Shown here in pieces: positions 17,765 through 26,655 of a DNA stretch of 49,859 nt. The notes under the pieces were generated by a model. It was given only the letters and a program-made list of their open reading frames with translations. It made no database searches and was not told the origin of the DNA. The translations under genes were made by a program, and so were the position numbers. The first letter of the stretch is position 1; every line of letters begins with the position of its first letter. The DNA comes from Candidatus Aerophobota bacterium (GTDB lineage: Bacteria; Chlamydiota; Chlamydiia; Chlamydiales; Simkaniaceae): the NCBI GenBank assembly GCA_002401865.1, contig NVUK01000001.1, positions 1 through 49,859 of the forward strand, given 5' to 3'.

Positions 17765-18924
17765 GAATCCTCCATAATAAGCGCTGCAAATTTTGCAAGC
17801 TGATAAGAAAAATCTAAATGTTTTACACTGGAGCGTATCCAACCAGCGCGCTTGTTATTTTTTTTGCGCTTTAATGCTTTTTTTAAGCTAAGAACAAAAC
17901 TCTCTGGATGCGTTAATTTTTCAATTATAGTACCTGATTCGTGTTCCAAAACTTCGCTACCGCCGTTATACGCAGAACTAACAACGTAGACTCCCATAGC
18001 AAGAGCTTCTACTGTTACATTAGCAAAAGGATCATAGATGGAAGGGATAACGATACTATCGGCGACTTGGAAAAAAGGGCGCGTATTTTTTTGCTCACCA
18101 AAGAAATGTACTCTATCACTTAGGCCAAGGTTTTTTGCGATTTTTTCGAAATGTTTACTTTTCTTATCTTTGCCAACAACGAGTAGGCAAACATCTTTGT
18201 CTGGTATTAAACTCAGTGCGTTTAATAAATAAGCTAGCCCCTTACGTTTAAAGCCGTGGCCTACAAATAAAAAGTAAAAGGCGTGCATGCTTAGACCATG
18301 TTTTTTGCAGAAAAGTTTTTTTTGCTCTTGCCAAGAGTTAAAAGCATTTTCCATTTCAAACCACTCTACACCATTGTGTATGGGTGTGATGGGAATAGAG
18401 AGGGTGGGGTAGTGGCGCTTGATTTGCGTTTTCACTTGGTATGAATTAGTGATGACACGTTTTAAACGAGGAGAGAATAGAGCTTTTTTTTCTATTTCTA
18501 ATATGGATTTATTCGAACGATTAAGCCAAGTTTTAAGTGGTAAAAAAGGGGTTCCTATTATCCGCTTCTGTTCAAGAAAAGCAGCGTGGATACCATTACC
18601 GGCTCTTAAATGCGTTTGATGCGCTGTGCGGTCAATGCCTATAATAGCATCAAAAATTCCATTTTTTGTAAAAAGAGAACTTTGGTTGGAAAAATCTATA
18701 ATTTTGTTATGGCGTAAGCCTTTGATGTTGAGAGTATGGTAGTTGAAATGTTCTATTTTTTTTAAAGGAGGGGTTTCACTGACGATCGTGACATTAGCTC
18801 CTAAATCTTTTAGATAGAGAGCAATTCTTAAGCCATATTTCTCAAGTCCCCCAATAGATCCGGACCCGCGGCTTACGAGAGCTATATTTTTGGATAAAAG
18901 ATTATTTTTCATCTCCACGCACAT
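17752..18924 (-). CDS. Glycosyltransferase family 4 (WaaG-like)
   Basis: Two Rossmann-like halves are visible: an N-terminal acceptor domain with the G-S-I-G-G-L-E-K-Y loop near residues 22-31, and a C-terminal nucleotide-sugar domain with FVGHGFKRKG, HFFGEQ and the E-x7-E-like segment around PSIYDPFANVTVEALAMG. This layout and the order of motifs match LPS-core glucosyltransferases (WaaG/RfaG). Its neighbours are a lipid A acyltransferase and YbbR, which suits a role in LPS/LOS core assembly on the cytoplasmic face. The donor and acceptor sugars cannot be read. The start is uncertain: ATG 18924 or ATG 18912, both inside the ybbR end. Confidence 0.9.
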   Translation of the reverse strand: MCVEMKNNLLSKNIALVSRGSGSIGGLEKYGLRIALYLKDLGANVTIVSETPPLKKIEHFNYHTLNIKGLRHNKIIDFSNQSSLFTKNGIFDAIIGIDRTAHQTHLRAGNGIHAAFLEQKRIIGTPFLPLKTWLNRSNKSILEIEKKALFSPRLKRVITNSYQVKTQIKRHYPTLSIPITPIHNGVEWFEMENAFNSWQEQKKLFCKKHGLSMHAFYFLFVGHGFKRKGLAYLLNALSLIPDKDVCLLVVGKDKKSKHFEKIAKNLGLSDRVHFFGEQKNTRPFFQVADSIVIPSIYDPFANVTVEALAMGVYVVSSAYNGGSEVLEHESGTIIEKLTHPESFVLSLKKALKRKKNNKRAGWIRSSVKHLDFSYQLAKFAALIMEDSCHA

Positions 18925-20167
18925 TAAGAGAGACTTTATTATGCTCTAACTTAGGTAAAAGTTTTAGTTTGGTTCCTTTTTCATAAAACAGCTCTAATCG
19001 ACTCATATATTTTTTGAAACGATCTCTTAAATATTCTTCTTGCACCGCAGGAATCATTAAACCAAAGCCTTCTCCGGGAGTGTCGTTAGCCATTAAAGAT
19101 CCTACAAAACGGTTTTCTAAAGCTTTAGGATTAATAAATTGTAGGGAAAGGGAAAGTGAGAGGGAATCATCGCCACTAACCGATACAAGTAATTGCATTT
19201 GGTTTTTAACAATTTCTAGAAAAAAGGGCGTTACACCTTTTACCAATAATTGCTTGGCAAATACGGGAAGGTGACCTTGCATTTTTATTAAGGGGGAGGA
19301 TTGAAAAACTACTTCTTTGGAATGGTTTTTTGATGTGGAAGAGGGAGGTAAATAAATAGAGAGAGGAAGGAATCCAGGTAGAGGAAGGTAATCATCTCTA
19401 ATGAGATCTACGCGTAAATTTTTTGCTTTAGGATCATTGATTTTAACAGGTTCAGTATAGAGCTCTGGAAGAGAGATCTGTTTGAAGTCATTGGGAATAT
19501 AGTAGCTGACTACGCTTTCGTGTTGATCTGTAGGGTTGGCAGCAATATTATCGAGTTCATATTTAACAATATCATCTAAATTATAGGTAAGGTGTAATCC
19601 TTGTTCTTTGAGCTGGTTCACTCTTTTTTCAGGACCACTGATGGTAACGTGTAAGCGTTGGGGCCAAATGTTGAGAAAGTCGTAGCCTACAGGAGCTTTC
19701 CCTAGGGCCGTAGTTACTACAACAGGAACTTTTTTGGTGACGAGGTTGGTTAGCTCAATTGGTATATTATCTGCTGTGATACGTTTTATAGACCGTTTTA
19801 AATTAACCCCAGGCGTCAAAGAGTGAATAGTGCTCTCTGTAATTATGCCATCCCAATTAGAAGATTTGCCCGAAGCATCCAATAACACTTCAAAGTCGTC
19901 AGCGCTTAAACTAGTGACAATATGCGTATACCCTTCAACTGTGACATTGATACGCTTACTTAATATACGATTGGCATTCATGTTTTCTATGGTTTTGCCG
20001 TGAGGTACGTGGTTAACGCGCACGCGAACATTACCAATGGTTTTAGTCATTGTTAGTGATTTGTTAATGACAAACCAGATGATAATCGCGAGCAGAAGAG
20101 AAAGCGCTTTTCTAGGCCAATTATTGGCAAAAAAACCTTTGAGTTTTTCTTTCATTTTTTGATCCAC
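18902..20167 (-). CDS. YbbR-domain protein (CdaR-like partner of diadenylate cyclase)
   Basis: A single N-terminal membrane helix (about residues 20-36, LSLLLAIIIWFVINKSL) is followed by extracytoplasmic YbbR-type repeats such as the VRVRVNHVP and KRINVTVEGY strands. In Firmicutes the YbbR protein CdaR controls the cyclase CdaA. Here the gene overlaps the end of dacA by 16 bases, supporting the same partnership. The 421 residues would accommodate three or so repeats. The C-terminal part from ~residue 330 is less family-like. The protein probably senses or transmits an envelope signal to c-di-AMP synthesis (inference). Confidence 0.88.
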   Translation of the reverse strand: MDQKMKEKLKGFFANNWPRKALSLLLAIIIWFVINKSLTMTKTIGNVRVRVNHVPHGKTIENMNANRILSKRINVTVEGYTHIVTSLSADDFEVLLDASGKSSNWDGIITESTIHSLTPGVNLKRSIKRITADNIPIELTNLVTKKVPVVVTTALGKAPVGYDFLNIWPQRLHVTISGPEKRVNQLKEQGLHLTYNLDDIVKYELDNIAANPTDQHESVVSYYIPNDFKQISLPELYTEPVKINDPKAKNLRVDLIRDDYLPLPGFLPLSIYLPPSSTSKNHSKEVVFQSSPLIKMQGHLPVFAKQLLVKGVTPFFLEIVKNQMQLLVSVSGDDSLSLSLSLQFINPKALENRFVGSLMANDTPGEGFGLMIPAVQEEYLRDRFKKYMSRLELFYEKGTKLKLLPKLEHNKVSLNVRGDEK

Positions 20168-20949
20168 CCTCTAATATTGAAACGCGTTTTCATCGTTTTA
20201 CGTACTGGAGGATTAAAAACGCTTCTAACTATTCCTTTGAACCTGTCTATTTTAACACCGCGTGTTATAATACCATCGCGTGCAATAGACACTTTACCCA
20301 GTTCTTCAGATACAACTATGAGTAGAGCGTCTGTTAGCCTAGATACACCCACAGCAGCACGGTGTCTGGTTCCTAAAGATTTGGCTATACGCACATCTTC
20401 TGCAAGAGGCAATATGACAGATGCAGCCACAATGGTAAGGTCACGAATAATAACAGCGCCATCATGTAAAGGTGTTGTAGTGGTGAATATAGATTCTAAA
20501 AGCTCAGAAGAGAAATTTGCATTAAGAATAATCGCTTTAAGAGAAAATTCTTCAAGAGAATCTTCATTTTCAATCGCAATTAATGCGCCTGTTTTTTTGT
20601 CCGCAAGCCGGTAGACAGAACTTGAGAGTTGATCGAGAAATTTATCAAATTCTGTGATCTCTTTATAACGTTTACCTTTAATACTTAATCGCGATAGTGC
20701 CACTCTTAATTCTGGTTGGAAAATAATAATAAGACCGATGGCTGCAACGCTAGAGAGTAGCGCCATTAATCGATGTATAACGGGGAGATTAAGCCAGCCA
20801 GATACGACAAAGACAGTTAAGAAAATAAGCAGACCAATCATGATATCAATCGTGCGCGTATTCCAGAAAAAAGAGAGTACGTAGTTGAGGAAAAGCCCAA
20901 TGAGGAGAATTTCTAAAACAGGGGTCATGGTATAATAAAAATGTAGCAT
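20152..20949 (-). CDS. dacA: Diadenylate cyclase, CdaA/DacA type
   Basis: The protein makes cyclic di-AMP from two ATP. Three hydrophobic helices fill residues ~10-80. The DAC domain follows with the catalytic DGA (LHDGAVIIRD, ~164-173) and RHR (GTRHRAAVG, ~196-204) motifs. The start could be ATG 20949 or the in-frame ATG 20928; neither has a clear Shine-Dalgarno. It heads a minus-strand run dacA - ybbR - glycosyltransferase - lpxL - rsmE. C-di-AMP is known in Chlamydia as a second messenger detected by host STING. Confidence 0.95.
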   Translation of the reverse strand: MLHFYYTMTPVLEILLIGLFLNYVLSFFWNTRTIDIMIGLLIFLTVFVVSGWLNLPVIHRLMALLSSVAAIGLIIIFQPELRVALSRLSIKGKRYKEITEFDKFLDQLSSSVYRLADKKTGALIAIENEDSLEEFSLKAIILNANFSSELLESIFTTTTPLHDGAVIIRDLTIVAASVILPLAEDVRIAKSLGTRHRAAVGVSRLTDALLIVVSEELGKVSIARDGIITRGVKIDRFKGIVRSVFNPPVRKTMKTRFNIRGWIKK

Positions 20950-21003
20950 CTACAGTAGCAAAAGTTTTCCGGTTTCTTAATGCTCAATATAATTCATAGA
21001 AGA

Positions 21004-21019
21004 CTATCTTACAAGATAG
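21004..21019. repeat. Short inverted repeat in the dacA / zinc-finger gene gap
   Basis: CTATCTT and AAGATAG form a perfect 7-bp dyad around a 2-bp centre. It lies in the 253-bp divergent gap and could be an operator. No other support. Confidence 0.35.
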
Positions 21020-21142
21020 ATCTTACAGTCATTATTTGAGTGTTTCTACACATTTAAAATGTAAAAAACTGGTTTCAATTACATAAGAATAGCAGTTTGT
21101 ACTGATTTTTGTAATTATAAAATTTTTAATTGACTAATTAAT

Positions 21143-21160
21143 ACAGGTTAATTAACCTGT
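21143..21160. promoter_or_regulatory. Perfect 18-bp palindrome upstream of the zinc-finger gene
   Basis: ACAGGTTAATTAACCTGT reads the same on both strands. It lies 42 bases before the predicted GTG start and overlaps the expected -10 position relative to a TTGACT at 21130-21135 (17-base spacing would put the -10 at 21153). A repressor operator is the simplest reading. A zero-loop terminator followed by CTCCTTTTT is less likely because no plus-strand gene ends here. Confidence 0.5.
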
Positions 21161-21202
21161 CTCCTTTTTAGATAAACGATGATAAATTATTGGAGGTTTT
21201 GT

Positions 21203-21541
21203 GTGATTAGAAAAATGGGGGCAAGCGTAGCGCTATTTTTAGCTCTACTATCTATTGGGCATGCAACAGAGATTTGTAGAGCGAGCAAAAACTTCGAAAA
21301 AACTTATTTCTGTGAAGAGCAGTTGCTTTGGGAAGAGGCTAAATTGTGGGTAGATATGGGAGAGATAGATGTATGTCCTGTAGCTATATATGTAGATGCA
21401 GAGGGAGTTTATTTTAATGCTATAACCGAAGAGCGTTTTGGGGCAAAAGAAGAGAAATATTGGTGGTGCTCACGCTGTTTTTGGCGTAATCATCCTAAAA
21501 GCGAAATTTGTGCAGGATGTCAGCGTCCTAGAAAACGTTAA
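21203..21541 (+). CDS. Small secreted protein with C-terminal RanBP2-type zinc finger
   Basis: I choose the GTG at 21203 because a perfect GGAGG (21192-21196) sits six bases upstream; an ATG at 21179 would add eight residues before the signal peptide. The N-terminus (MIRKMGAS, then a hydrophobic core ending ...IGHA) is a classical signal peptide with likely cleavage after residue ~21. Residues 87-110 form a zinc finger W-x-C-x2-C-x3-N-x6-C-x2-C-x3-R (Cys 89, 92, 103, 106), exactly the RanBP2 pattern, which in eukaryotes binds ubiquitin, RNA or Ran. Two further cysteines lie in the N-terminal part. The function is unknown; a host-directed role is speculative. Confidence 0.7.
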   Translation: MIRKMGASVALFLALLSIGHATEICRASKNFEKTYFCEEQLLWEEAKLWVDMGEIDVCPVAIYVDAEGVYFNAITEERFGAKEEKYWWCSRCFWRNHPKSEICAGCQRPRKR

Positions 21542-21643
21542 TCAAAGCTTTTTTTTAAATCTGTTTTGTAGTAGTTAAGAAGAGGGTTTTAGCTTGGAGT
21601 GTGTTTTTTTGTTAACCCCTAATTTTTAACGCTGGTACTTTTT

Positions 21644-23014
21644 ATGGACGTTGTTTTTCTCTCAAGGATTCAGTTTGCATTAAACATTTCATTTCACTAC
21701 ATCTATCCACCCATGAGCATTGGGCTCAGCTTGATGATTGTTATTATGGAAGCGATGTTTCTTTGGACAAAGAAGGAAATTTATCGCGATTTAGCAAAAT
21801 TTTGGACCAAAATTTTTGCTTTGACCTTTGCTTTGGGAGTGGCGACAGGACTTGTTCAAGTGTTTGGTTTTGGAACCAACTGGGCTAGATATTCCAAATA
21901 TGTGGGTAATGTGTTTGGCGCGATTTTAGCCATTGAAGGTGTATTTGCTTTCTTTTTGGAAGCGGGTTTTATTGGTCTTATGTTATTTGGGTGGAACAAA
22001 GTCAAACCCAAAGTCCATTTTTTAGCGACATGTCTTGTTTGCTTGGGTGCGCATTTTAGCGCCATTTGGATTGTGTGCGCTAACTCATGGATGCAAACAC
22101 CTGCAGGTTATGAAATTGTAGGGAAAGGAGAAAACACCAAAGTTTTAGTGAAAAATTTCTACGAAGTGATTTTTAATCCCTCTTTTTTAGATAGAATAAC
22201 GCATGTTATTTTTGGAGCGTGGCTCACGGGATCGTTCATGGTTTTAAGTGTTTCTGCTTTTTATTTGTTGAGGAACAAGCATGTCAAGTTTGCCAAAATA
22301 GGTATGCGTATATCTTTGATAGCTTCCACACTTCTTCTTATATTCCAACTCATTTCAGCCGATAGCACAACGCGAGGAGTGAGTAAAAATCAGCCTGCAA
22401 AGATGGCGGCAATGGAAGGTATTTTTAAAACACAAGAAAAGACTCCAATGACTATTGTTGGCATTGTAGATGTTAAAAATGAGACAGTGAAAGGGCTCAA
22501 AATCCCAGGGTTATTGAGCTGGATGCTATACCGCAATACTAAAACACCAGTTTTAGGCCTCGATGCGATACCGAAAGAAGATAGACCTCCAATTGCTCCC
22601 ACTTTTTGGATGTACCATATTATGATTTATATGTGGTCCATTATGGTCTTTACGGTCATTTGTGGATGGGTTATGTGGTTTAAAGAGAGCTTTTCTAAAT
22701 CGAAAGTGTTCAGTATGCTTTTAATTGTTTCTGTTCTTTTCCCTCATGTAGCCAATCAGGCAGGGTGGTTTACTGCTGAGATTGGGCGTCAGCCTTGGAT
22801 TGTATATGGTATGATGCGCACTTCACAGGGTATTTCTAAATCCATCAATTCAGCCCAAGTGTTTGGTTCTATTACCATGTTTGTGTTTATCTATATTTTA
22901 TTGTTTTTGCTGTTTATTTTCTTGGTCGATAGAAAAATACAGCTAGGGCCTGAAGAGGGCAAAAAAGAAAAAGGGAAGGATGATACTATTTATTCTGACC
23001 CATTTAATCACTAG
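21644..23014 (+). CDS. cydA: Cytochrome bd ubiquinol oxidase subunit I
   Basis: The protein oxidises quinol and reduces oxygen at the inner membrane. It has about nine hydrophobic helices, an early heme-ligand region (RIQFALNISFHYIYPP, residues 8-23), and the conserved GRQPW(I)VYG segment near residues 382-390. At 456 residues it has the short form of the quinol loop compared with E. coli (~520). The ATG has no clear Shine-Dalgarno. The next gene, cydB, starts 20 bases after the stop, forming the usual cydAB operon. Confidence 0.96.
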   Translation: MDVVFLSRIQFALNISFHYIYPPMSIGLSLMIVIMEAMFLWTKKEIYRDLAKFWTKIFALTFALGVATGLVQVFGFGTNWARYSKYVGNVFGAILAIEGVFAFFLEAGFIGLMLFGWNKVKPKVHFLATCLVCLGAHFSAIWIVCANSWMQTPAGYEIVGKGENTKVLVKNFYEVIFNPSFLDRITHVIFGAWLTGSFMVLSVSAFYLLRNKHVKFAKIGMRISLIASTLLLIFQLISADSTTRGVSKNQPAKMAAMEGIFKTQEKTPMTIVGIVDVKNETVKGLKIPGLLSWMLYRNTKTPVLGLDAIPKEDRPPIAPTFWMYHIMIYMWSIMVFTVICGWVMWFKESFSKSKVFSMLLIVSVLFPHVANQAGWFTAEIGRQPWIVYGMMRTSQGISKSINSAQVFGSITMFVFIYILLFLLFIFLVDRKIQLGPEEGKKEKGKDDTIYSDPFNH

Positions 23015-23034
23015 GTTATAAAAGAGGTTTTAAA

Positions 23035-24054
23035 ATGTTTGATCTGGCTTTGTTTTGGTACGGTATTATCGGTGTTAGTTTAGTCGCTTATGCTATTTTA
23101 GATGGTTTTGATTTAGGTGTGGGGTGTTTACATTTACTGGGTAAAACCGACTTAGATAGAAGAATTTTTCTCAACGCTATTGGCCCTGTATGGGATGGTA
23201 ATGAGGTGTGGCTGATAATTATTTTTGGTGGGCTTTTTGCAGGTTTTCCGGCTGTGTATGCTACGCTTTGTTCTGTGTTTTATTCTTTGATTATGGCCAT
23301 GATAGCAGGCATTATATTTAGAGCTGTCTCTATTGAGTTTCGCTCTAAAAGGGAGAGCAAAAAATGGCGCAGTTTTTGGGACATTGCTTTTAGTGTTTCT
23401 TCGGTGTTTATGAGTTTTATTATGGGAGTAATTGTAGGTAACGTGGTTGAAGGCGTGCCGATTGATGCTTTGGGTGTTTATAATTCTACATTTTTAGACT
23501 TTTTTACCCCTTATCCTATTTTGGTGGGGATCACCTCAATTTTTCTTTTTTCTATGCACGGAGCTGTTTTTCTTTTAATGAAAACAGAAGGGGAACTACA
23601 CCGAGATTTACGTAAATATGTGATGGTTTGTATTGCCTTATTTATGATTTGCTATGTAGGTCTTACCCTTTATACTATAGCCTACAGACCTTTTATGACG
23701 CAGATGATAGTGCGCTACCCAGCCGTGGGATTAATTGGGGTTTTTGCTTTTTTAGCTATTTTAAATATTGGGCGCTGCATAAAAAAAGGATATGATGGAT
23801 GGGCGTTTATATCTTCGTCTATAAGTATACTCTTGCTCATCGCTTTATTTGCCTCAGGTACTTATCCTGTGATGATTCGCTCTACACTAGATGCTTCTTA
23901 TAGCCTAACCTACCAAAGCTCCAGTGCCTCGCCTGTGACTTTAAAAATTCTCATGATCGTAGTGATCATTGGCATACCTTTAGTGCTGGCTTATGGCGCT
24001 TGGATTTATAGAATCTTTAGAGGTAAAGTTGTCTTGGATGAGGGTAGTTACTAG
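23035..24054 (+). CDS. cydB: Cytochrome bd ubiquinol oxidase subunit II
   Basis: The 339-residue multi-helix membrane protein shows the CydB hallmark DGFDLGVG (residues 23-30) and GPVWDGNEVWL (~50-60). It pairs with CydA to form the high-affinity terminal oxidase. AGAGG precedes the ATG. Its TAG stop shares a CTAG palindrome with the stop of the convergent nadK gene, so the two genes overlap by four bases and no room remains for a terminator. Confidence 0.96.
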   Translation: MFDLALFWYGIIGVSLVAYAILDGFDLGVGCLHLLGKTDLDRRIFLNAIGPVWDGNEVWLIIIFGGLFAGFPAVYATLCSVFYSLIMAMIAGIIFRAVSIEFRSKRESKKWRSFWDIAFSVSSVFMSFIMGVIVGNVVEGVPIDALGVYNSTFLDFFTPYPILVGITSIFLFSMHGAVFLLMKTEGELHRDLRKYVMVCIALFMICYVGLTLYTIAYRPFMTQMIVRYPAVGLIGVFAFLAILNIGRCIKKGYDGWAFISSSISILLLIALFASGTYPVMIRSTLDASYSLTYQSSSASPVTLKILMIVVIIGIPLVLAYGAWIYRIFRGKVVLDEGSY

Positions 24055-24893
24055 GTAAGAGTTCCTGACCAGCCAAGCTTTGTTCGGAGCGTAGAGAAAT
24101 AATCGATTCGATTTAGTTTAATTAGATCAAAGGTTTCTTCCGCTCGCTTTATAGTTAAAGTGTCGCCCTCGTTTAAAGCATATTTTTCATACCCATCATT
24201 GATCACTTCAATAGGAGAGGAAGTTTTTTTCATTACTTGGATGGTAACCTCTTCACTTGGATGGAGCACAATAGGTCTATTAGAAATGGTGTGGGCGCAA
24301 ATAGGGGTAAGCAGATAACCCTCAACAGTTGGAGAGATAATAGGGCCACCAGCGGCAAGAGAGTAAGCAGTAGATCCATTAGGCGTAGAAAAAATTAACC
24401 CATCGGATTGAAAAAGGCTAAGAAGGTTACCTTTAATATAGACACCCAGGGTGATTAAGCTGGAATTATTTGCTCTATGAAGAACAATATCATTGAAGGA
24501 AGAAAAGGGCATTTTTCCTGATAATTCTCCTTTTAAAACAAGCCGTTTTTGCACAGAATAATCCCCTTTTAAAAGATCAGATAGATAGAGATGGATATTT
24601 TCTGCTGGGACATCGGCCATAAAACCTAAAGATCCCAAATTAATACCTAAAATAGGGGCGTTGATATTATGGTAGCGGTGTGCTGCGCGCAAGATAGACC
24701 CATCACCGCCGAGTGTGATAAGCGTTGTGATTTTACTTAAGTTGTCTTTAGAAAAAGCGGGGACATCAAAATGTTTGGCTATAGACTCTTCGACTGCAAC
24801 ATCGATCGATTGTTCTTTAAAAAAGTTGATGACACTGCGGGTGAGGGTTAAATGTTTTTCTTCAGAAATTTTTGAGCAAATAGCAATAAACAT
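24051..24893 (-). CDS. nadK: NAD kinase
   Basis: The enzyme phosphorylates NAD to NADP. The GGDGS motif (residues ~63-67, TLGGDGSILRAA) and the second conserved block TPNGSTAYSLAAGGP (~170-184) are both intact, and the length of 280 residues is typical. It is preceded by xseA and xseB on the same strand with a 15-base gap, so it is probably the last gene of that operon. Confidence 0.95.
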   Translation of the reverse strand: MFIAICSKISEEKHLTLTRSVINFFKEQSIDVAVEESIAKHFDVPAFSKDNLSKITTLITLGGDGSILRAAHRYHNINAPILGINLGSLGFMADVPAENIHLYLSDLLKGDYSVQKRLVLKGELSGKMPFSSFNDIVLHRANNSSLITLGVYIKGNLLSLFQSDGLIFSTPNGSTAYSLAAGGPIISPTVEGYLLTPICAHTISNRPIVLHPSEEVTIQVMKKTSSPIEVINDGYEKYALNEGDTLTIKRAEETFDLIKLNRIDYFSTLRTKLGWSGTLT

Positions 24894-24908
24894 GGATACT
24901 TTATAACC

Positions 24909-25178
24909 TTAGTTTAGGGGAGGAAAAGGAGAAGTTTGCAGGGATCCATCATTATGGAGAAGAGGCGCTCCACCACTATCTTTTTTAATGATTTCAATTT
25001 TTTTCTCTGCTTGCTTGAGCTTATTGGAGCAATGCTTCATTAATTGATTAGCTTCTTCATAAAGCGCTAGAGAGTCATCCAGACTTACTACCCGATCATT
25101 AAGCCGTTCTAAAATTTCTTCAAGCCGTCCGATAGCTTTTTCATACGTCATTTTTTCAAGTTCTTTTTGCTGAGTCAT
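24909..25178 (-). CDS. xseB: Exodeoxyribonuclease VII small subunit
   Basis: This short helical protein of 89 residues has the XseB pattern: TYEKAIGRLEEILERL near residues 11-26, a LDDSLALYEEA segment, and a long Lys/Glu-rich helix. The ATG overlaps the TGA of xseA in an ATGA junction, matching the fixed partnership of the two subunits. The residues after ~70 are Pro/Ser-rich and unlikely to be part of the conserved core. Confidence 0.93.
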   Translation of the reverse strand: MTQQKELEKMTYEKAIGRLEEILERLNDRVVSLDDSLALYEEANQLMKHCSNKLKQAEKKIEIIKKDSGGAPLLHNDGSLQTSPFPPLN

Positions 25179-26515
25179 TCTTGTATCTCCATAACTTTTA
25201 CTTTTACCTCTCCCTTACTCAAGCGCAAGTTAAGTGTGTCTCCAGGCGTGAGAGTGCGGGAATCGAGGATAACTGATTGTTTGTTTTCACAAAAGGCAAT
25301 AGCATACCCTTTGCCTAATGTTTTTAAAGGGCTAAGAGCTTCTAGATGCTTTTGTTGCAGAGAGAATTTAACCAGGCGTTGCTCTCTCTGGGCTTTAATT
25401 ACCGTTTCGATCTGTGTATATAGGTCTAAAAATTGCCTTTTACAACTATAAAATAGTTCTTCAAGGTGTTTAGGTTTTAATGCATGGGCATAAATTTGTA
25501 GCCTCTCTTTCTTGTGCATAAGGCTATTTTTCAAAGCTGATTGAATCTGCATTCCCACTTGATCAAGCGCTTGCATGGGCATAAAGAGGTAGTGGCTGTC
25601 TTCTGCAAAACAAGGGTGGCGCTTTATTTGAGATATCTCTCTCTTATAGTTAACTATAAGTGCTTGCATGGTTTCATGGATTTGTTTAGAAGTTTTAGAA
25701 AAATTATCCAGGAACTGTGCAAAATCTTGGCACACCGTTTGAGCAGCAGCAGAAGGCGTGGGTTCGCGTTTATCGGAAATAAAATCTATAAGAGTGGTGT
25801 CCGTCTCATGCCCCACAGCGGAGATAAGGGGTAGTTTACACGCATGCACTGCTTGGATGACTACTTCTTCATTAAAGGCATATAAATCCTCAAAGCTTCC
25901 TCCACCTCTTGCGACAATGATCACATCGCAATCAGAGTGACTACTTAAAGTTTCAATGCCGCGAGCGATCTCAACAGCGGCCTTCTCACCTTGCACCAGT
26001 GCTGGATAGATTAAGACGTGAAAAAAGGGATAGCGCCGTTCTAAAATTTGTAAAATATCACGCACAGCAGCGCCTGTTGCACTAGTGACTACACCAATTT
26101 TTTTTGGGAAAGGGGGGAATGGTTTTTTTAAACTTTTAGAAAACCATCCTAGCTTTTCAAACTTTTCTTTGCGTTGCTGCAAAAGAATAAGCGCATCTCC
26201 AAGTCCTGAAAAAGTGAGGCTGTAGGCGACTAATTGATAAACACTTCTAAGGCTATAGAGTTTAATGCTCCCTTTGATAATAACCTTATCTCCCGATTTA
26301 GGAACTGTTTTTAATAAAGAGGCTTGCCTTTGAAACATGACGACGTTGAGTTGCGATCTTTCATCTTTAATAGAGAAGTAGAGATGGCCTGAAGATTGCC
26401 GAGTAATATTGGTGACTTCTCCAGTGACGCAAACAGCGTAAAAAAAAGGTTCAACTTTTTCACAAATCTGCTTAGATAGGGCAGTCACGGTATAGGGCTT
26501 GTCTTGTGTTAACAT
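25175..26515 (-). CDS. xseA: Exodeoxyribonuclease VII large subunit
   Basis: The N-terminal OB-fold (about residues 20-110, GEVTNITRQSSGHLYFSIKD...) precedes the catalytic domain with GVVTSATGAAVRDI and the VARGGGSFEDLYAFN block (~residues 199-213), all family signatures. A coiled-coil region follows before the short C-terminal segment GKGYAI. With XseB it degrades single-stranded DNA from both ends. The gene is divergent from tpiA across 140 bases. Confidence 0.96.
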   Translation of the reverse strand: MLTQDKPYTVTALSKQICEKVEPFFYAVCVTGEVTNITRQSSGHLYFSIKDERSQLNVVMFQRQASLLKTVPKSGDKVIIKGSIKLYSLRSVYQLVAYSLTFSGLGDALILLQQRKEKFEKLGWFSKSLKKPFPPFPKKIGVVTSATGAAVRDILQILERRYPFFHVLIYPALVQGEKAAVEIARGIETLSSHSDCDVIIVARGGGSFEDLYAFNEEVVIQAVHACKLPLISAVGHETDTTLIDFISDKREPTPSAAAQTVCQDFAQFLDNFSKTSKQIHETMQALIVNYKREISQIKRHPCFAEDSHYLFMPMQALDQVGMQIQSALKNSLMHKKERLQIYAHALKPKHLEELFYSCKRQFLDLYTQIETVIKAQREQRLVKFSLQQKHLEALSPLKTLGKGYAIAFCENKQSVILDSRTLTPGDTLNLRLSKGEVKVKVMEIQE

Positions 26516-26655
26516 GAATAAAAAGCGTTATTTCTTATCCTCTCATGTTAGAATCTTACAAGTTTTCTTAAAAGAACTATTTGGTGGGTAGGCATGACAA
26601 ATAATGATTGAGCCAGTATGGTACGCCTTGGGTAGCAAGATAGCGGTGTTTTTTT

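Noticed and set aside
20159-20614. 151-residue plus-strand open frame
   Set aside because: It is entirely antisense to dacA, which has clear catalytic motifs; composition is Ser/Arg-rich as expected for a shadow frame.
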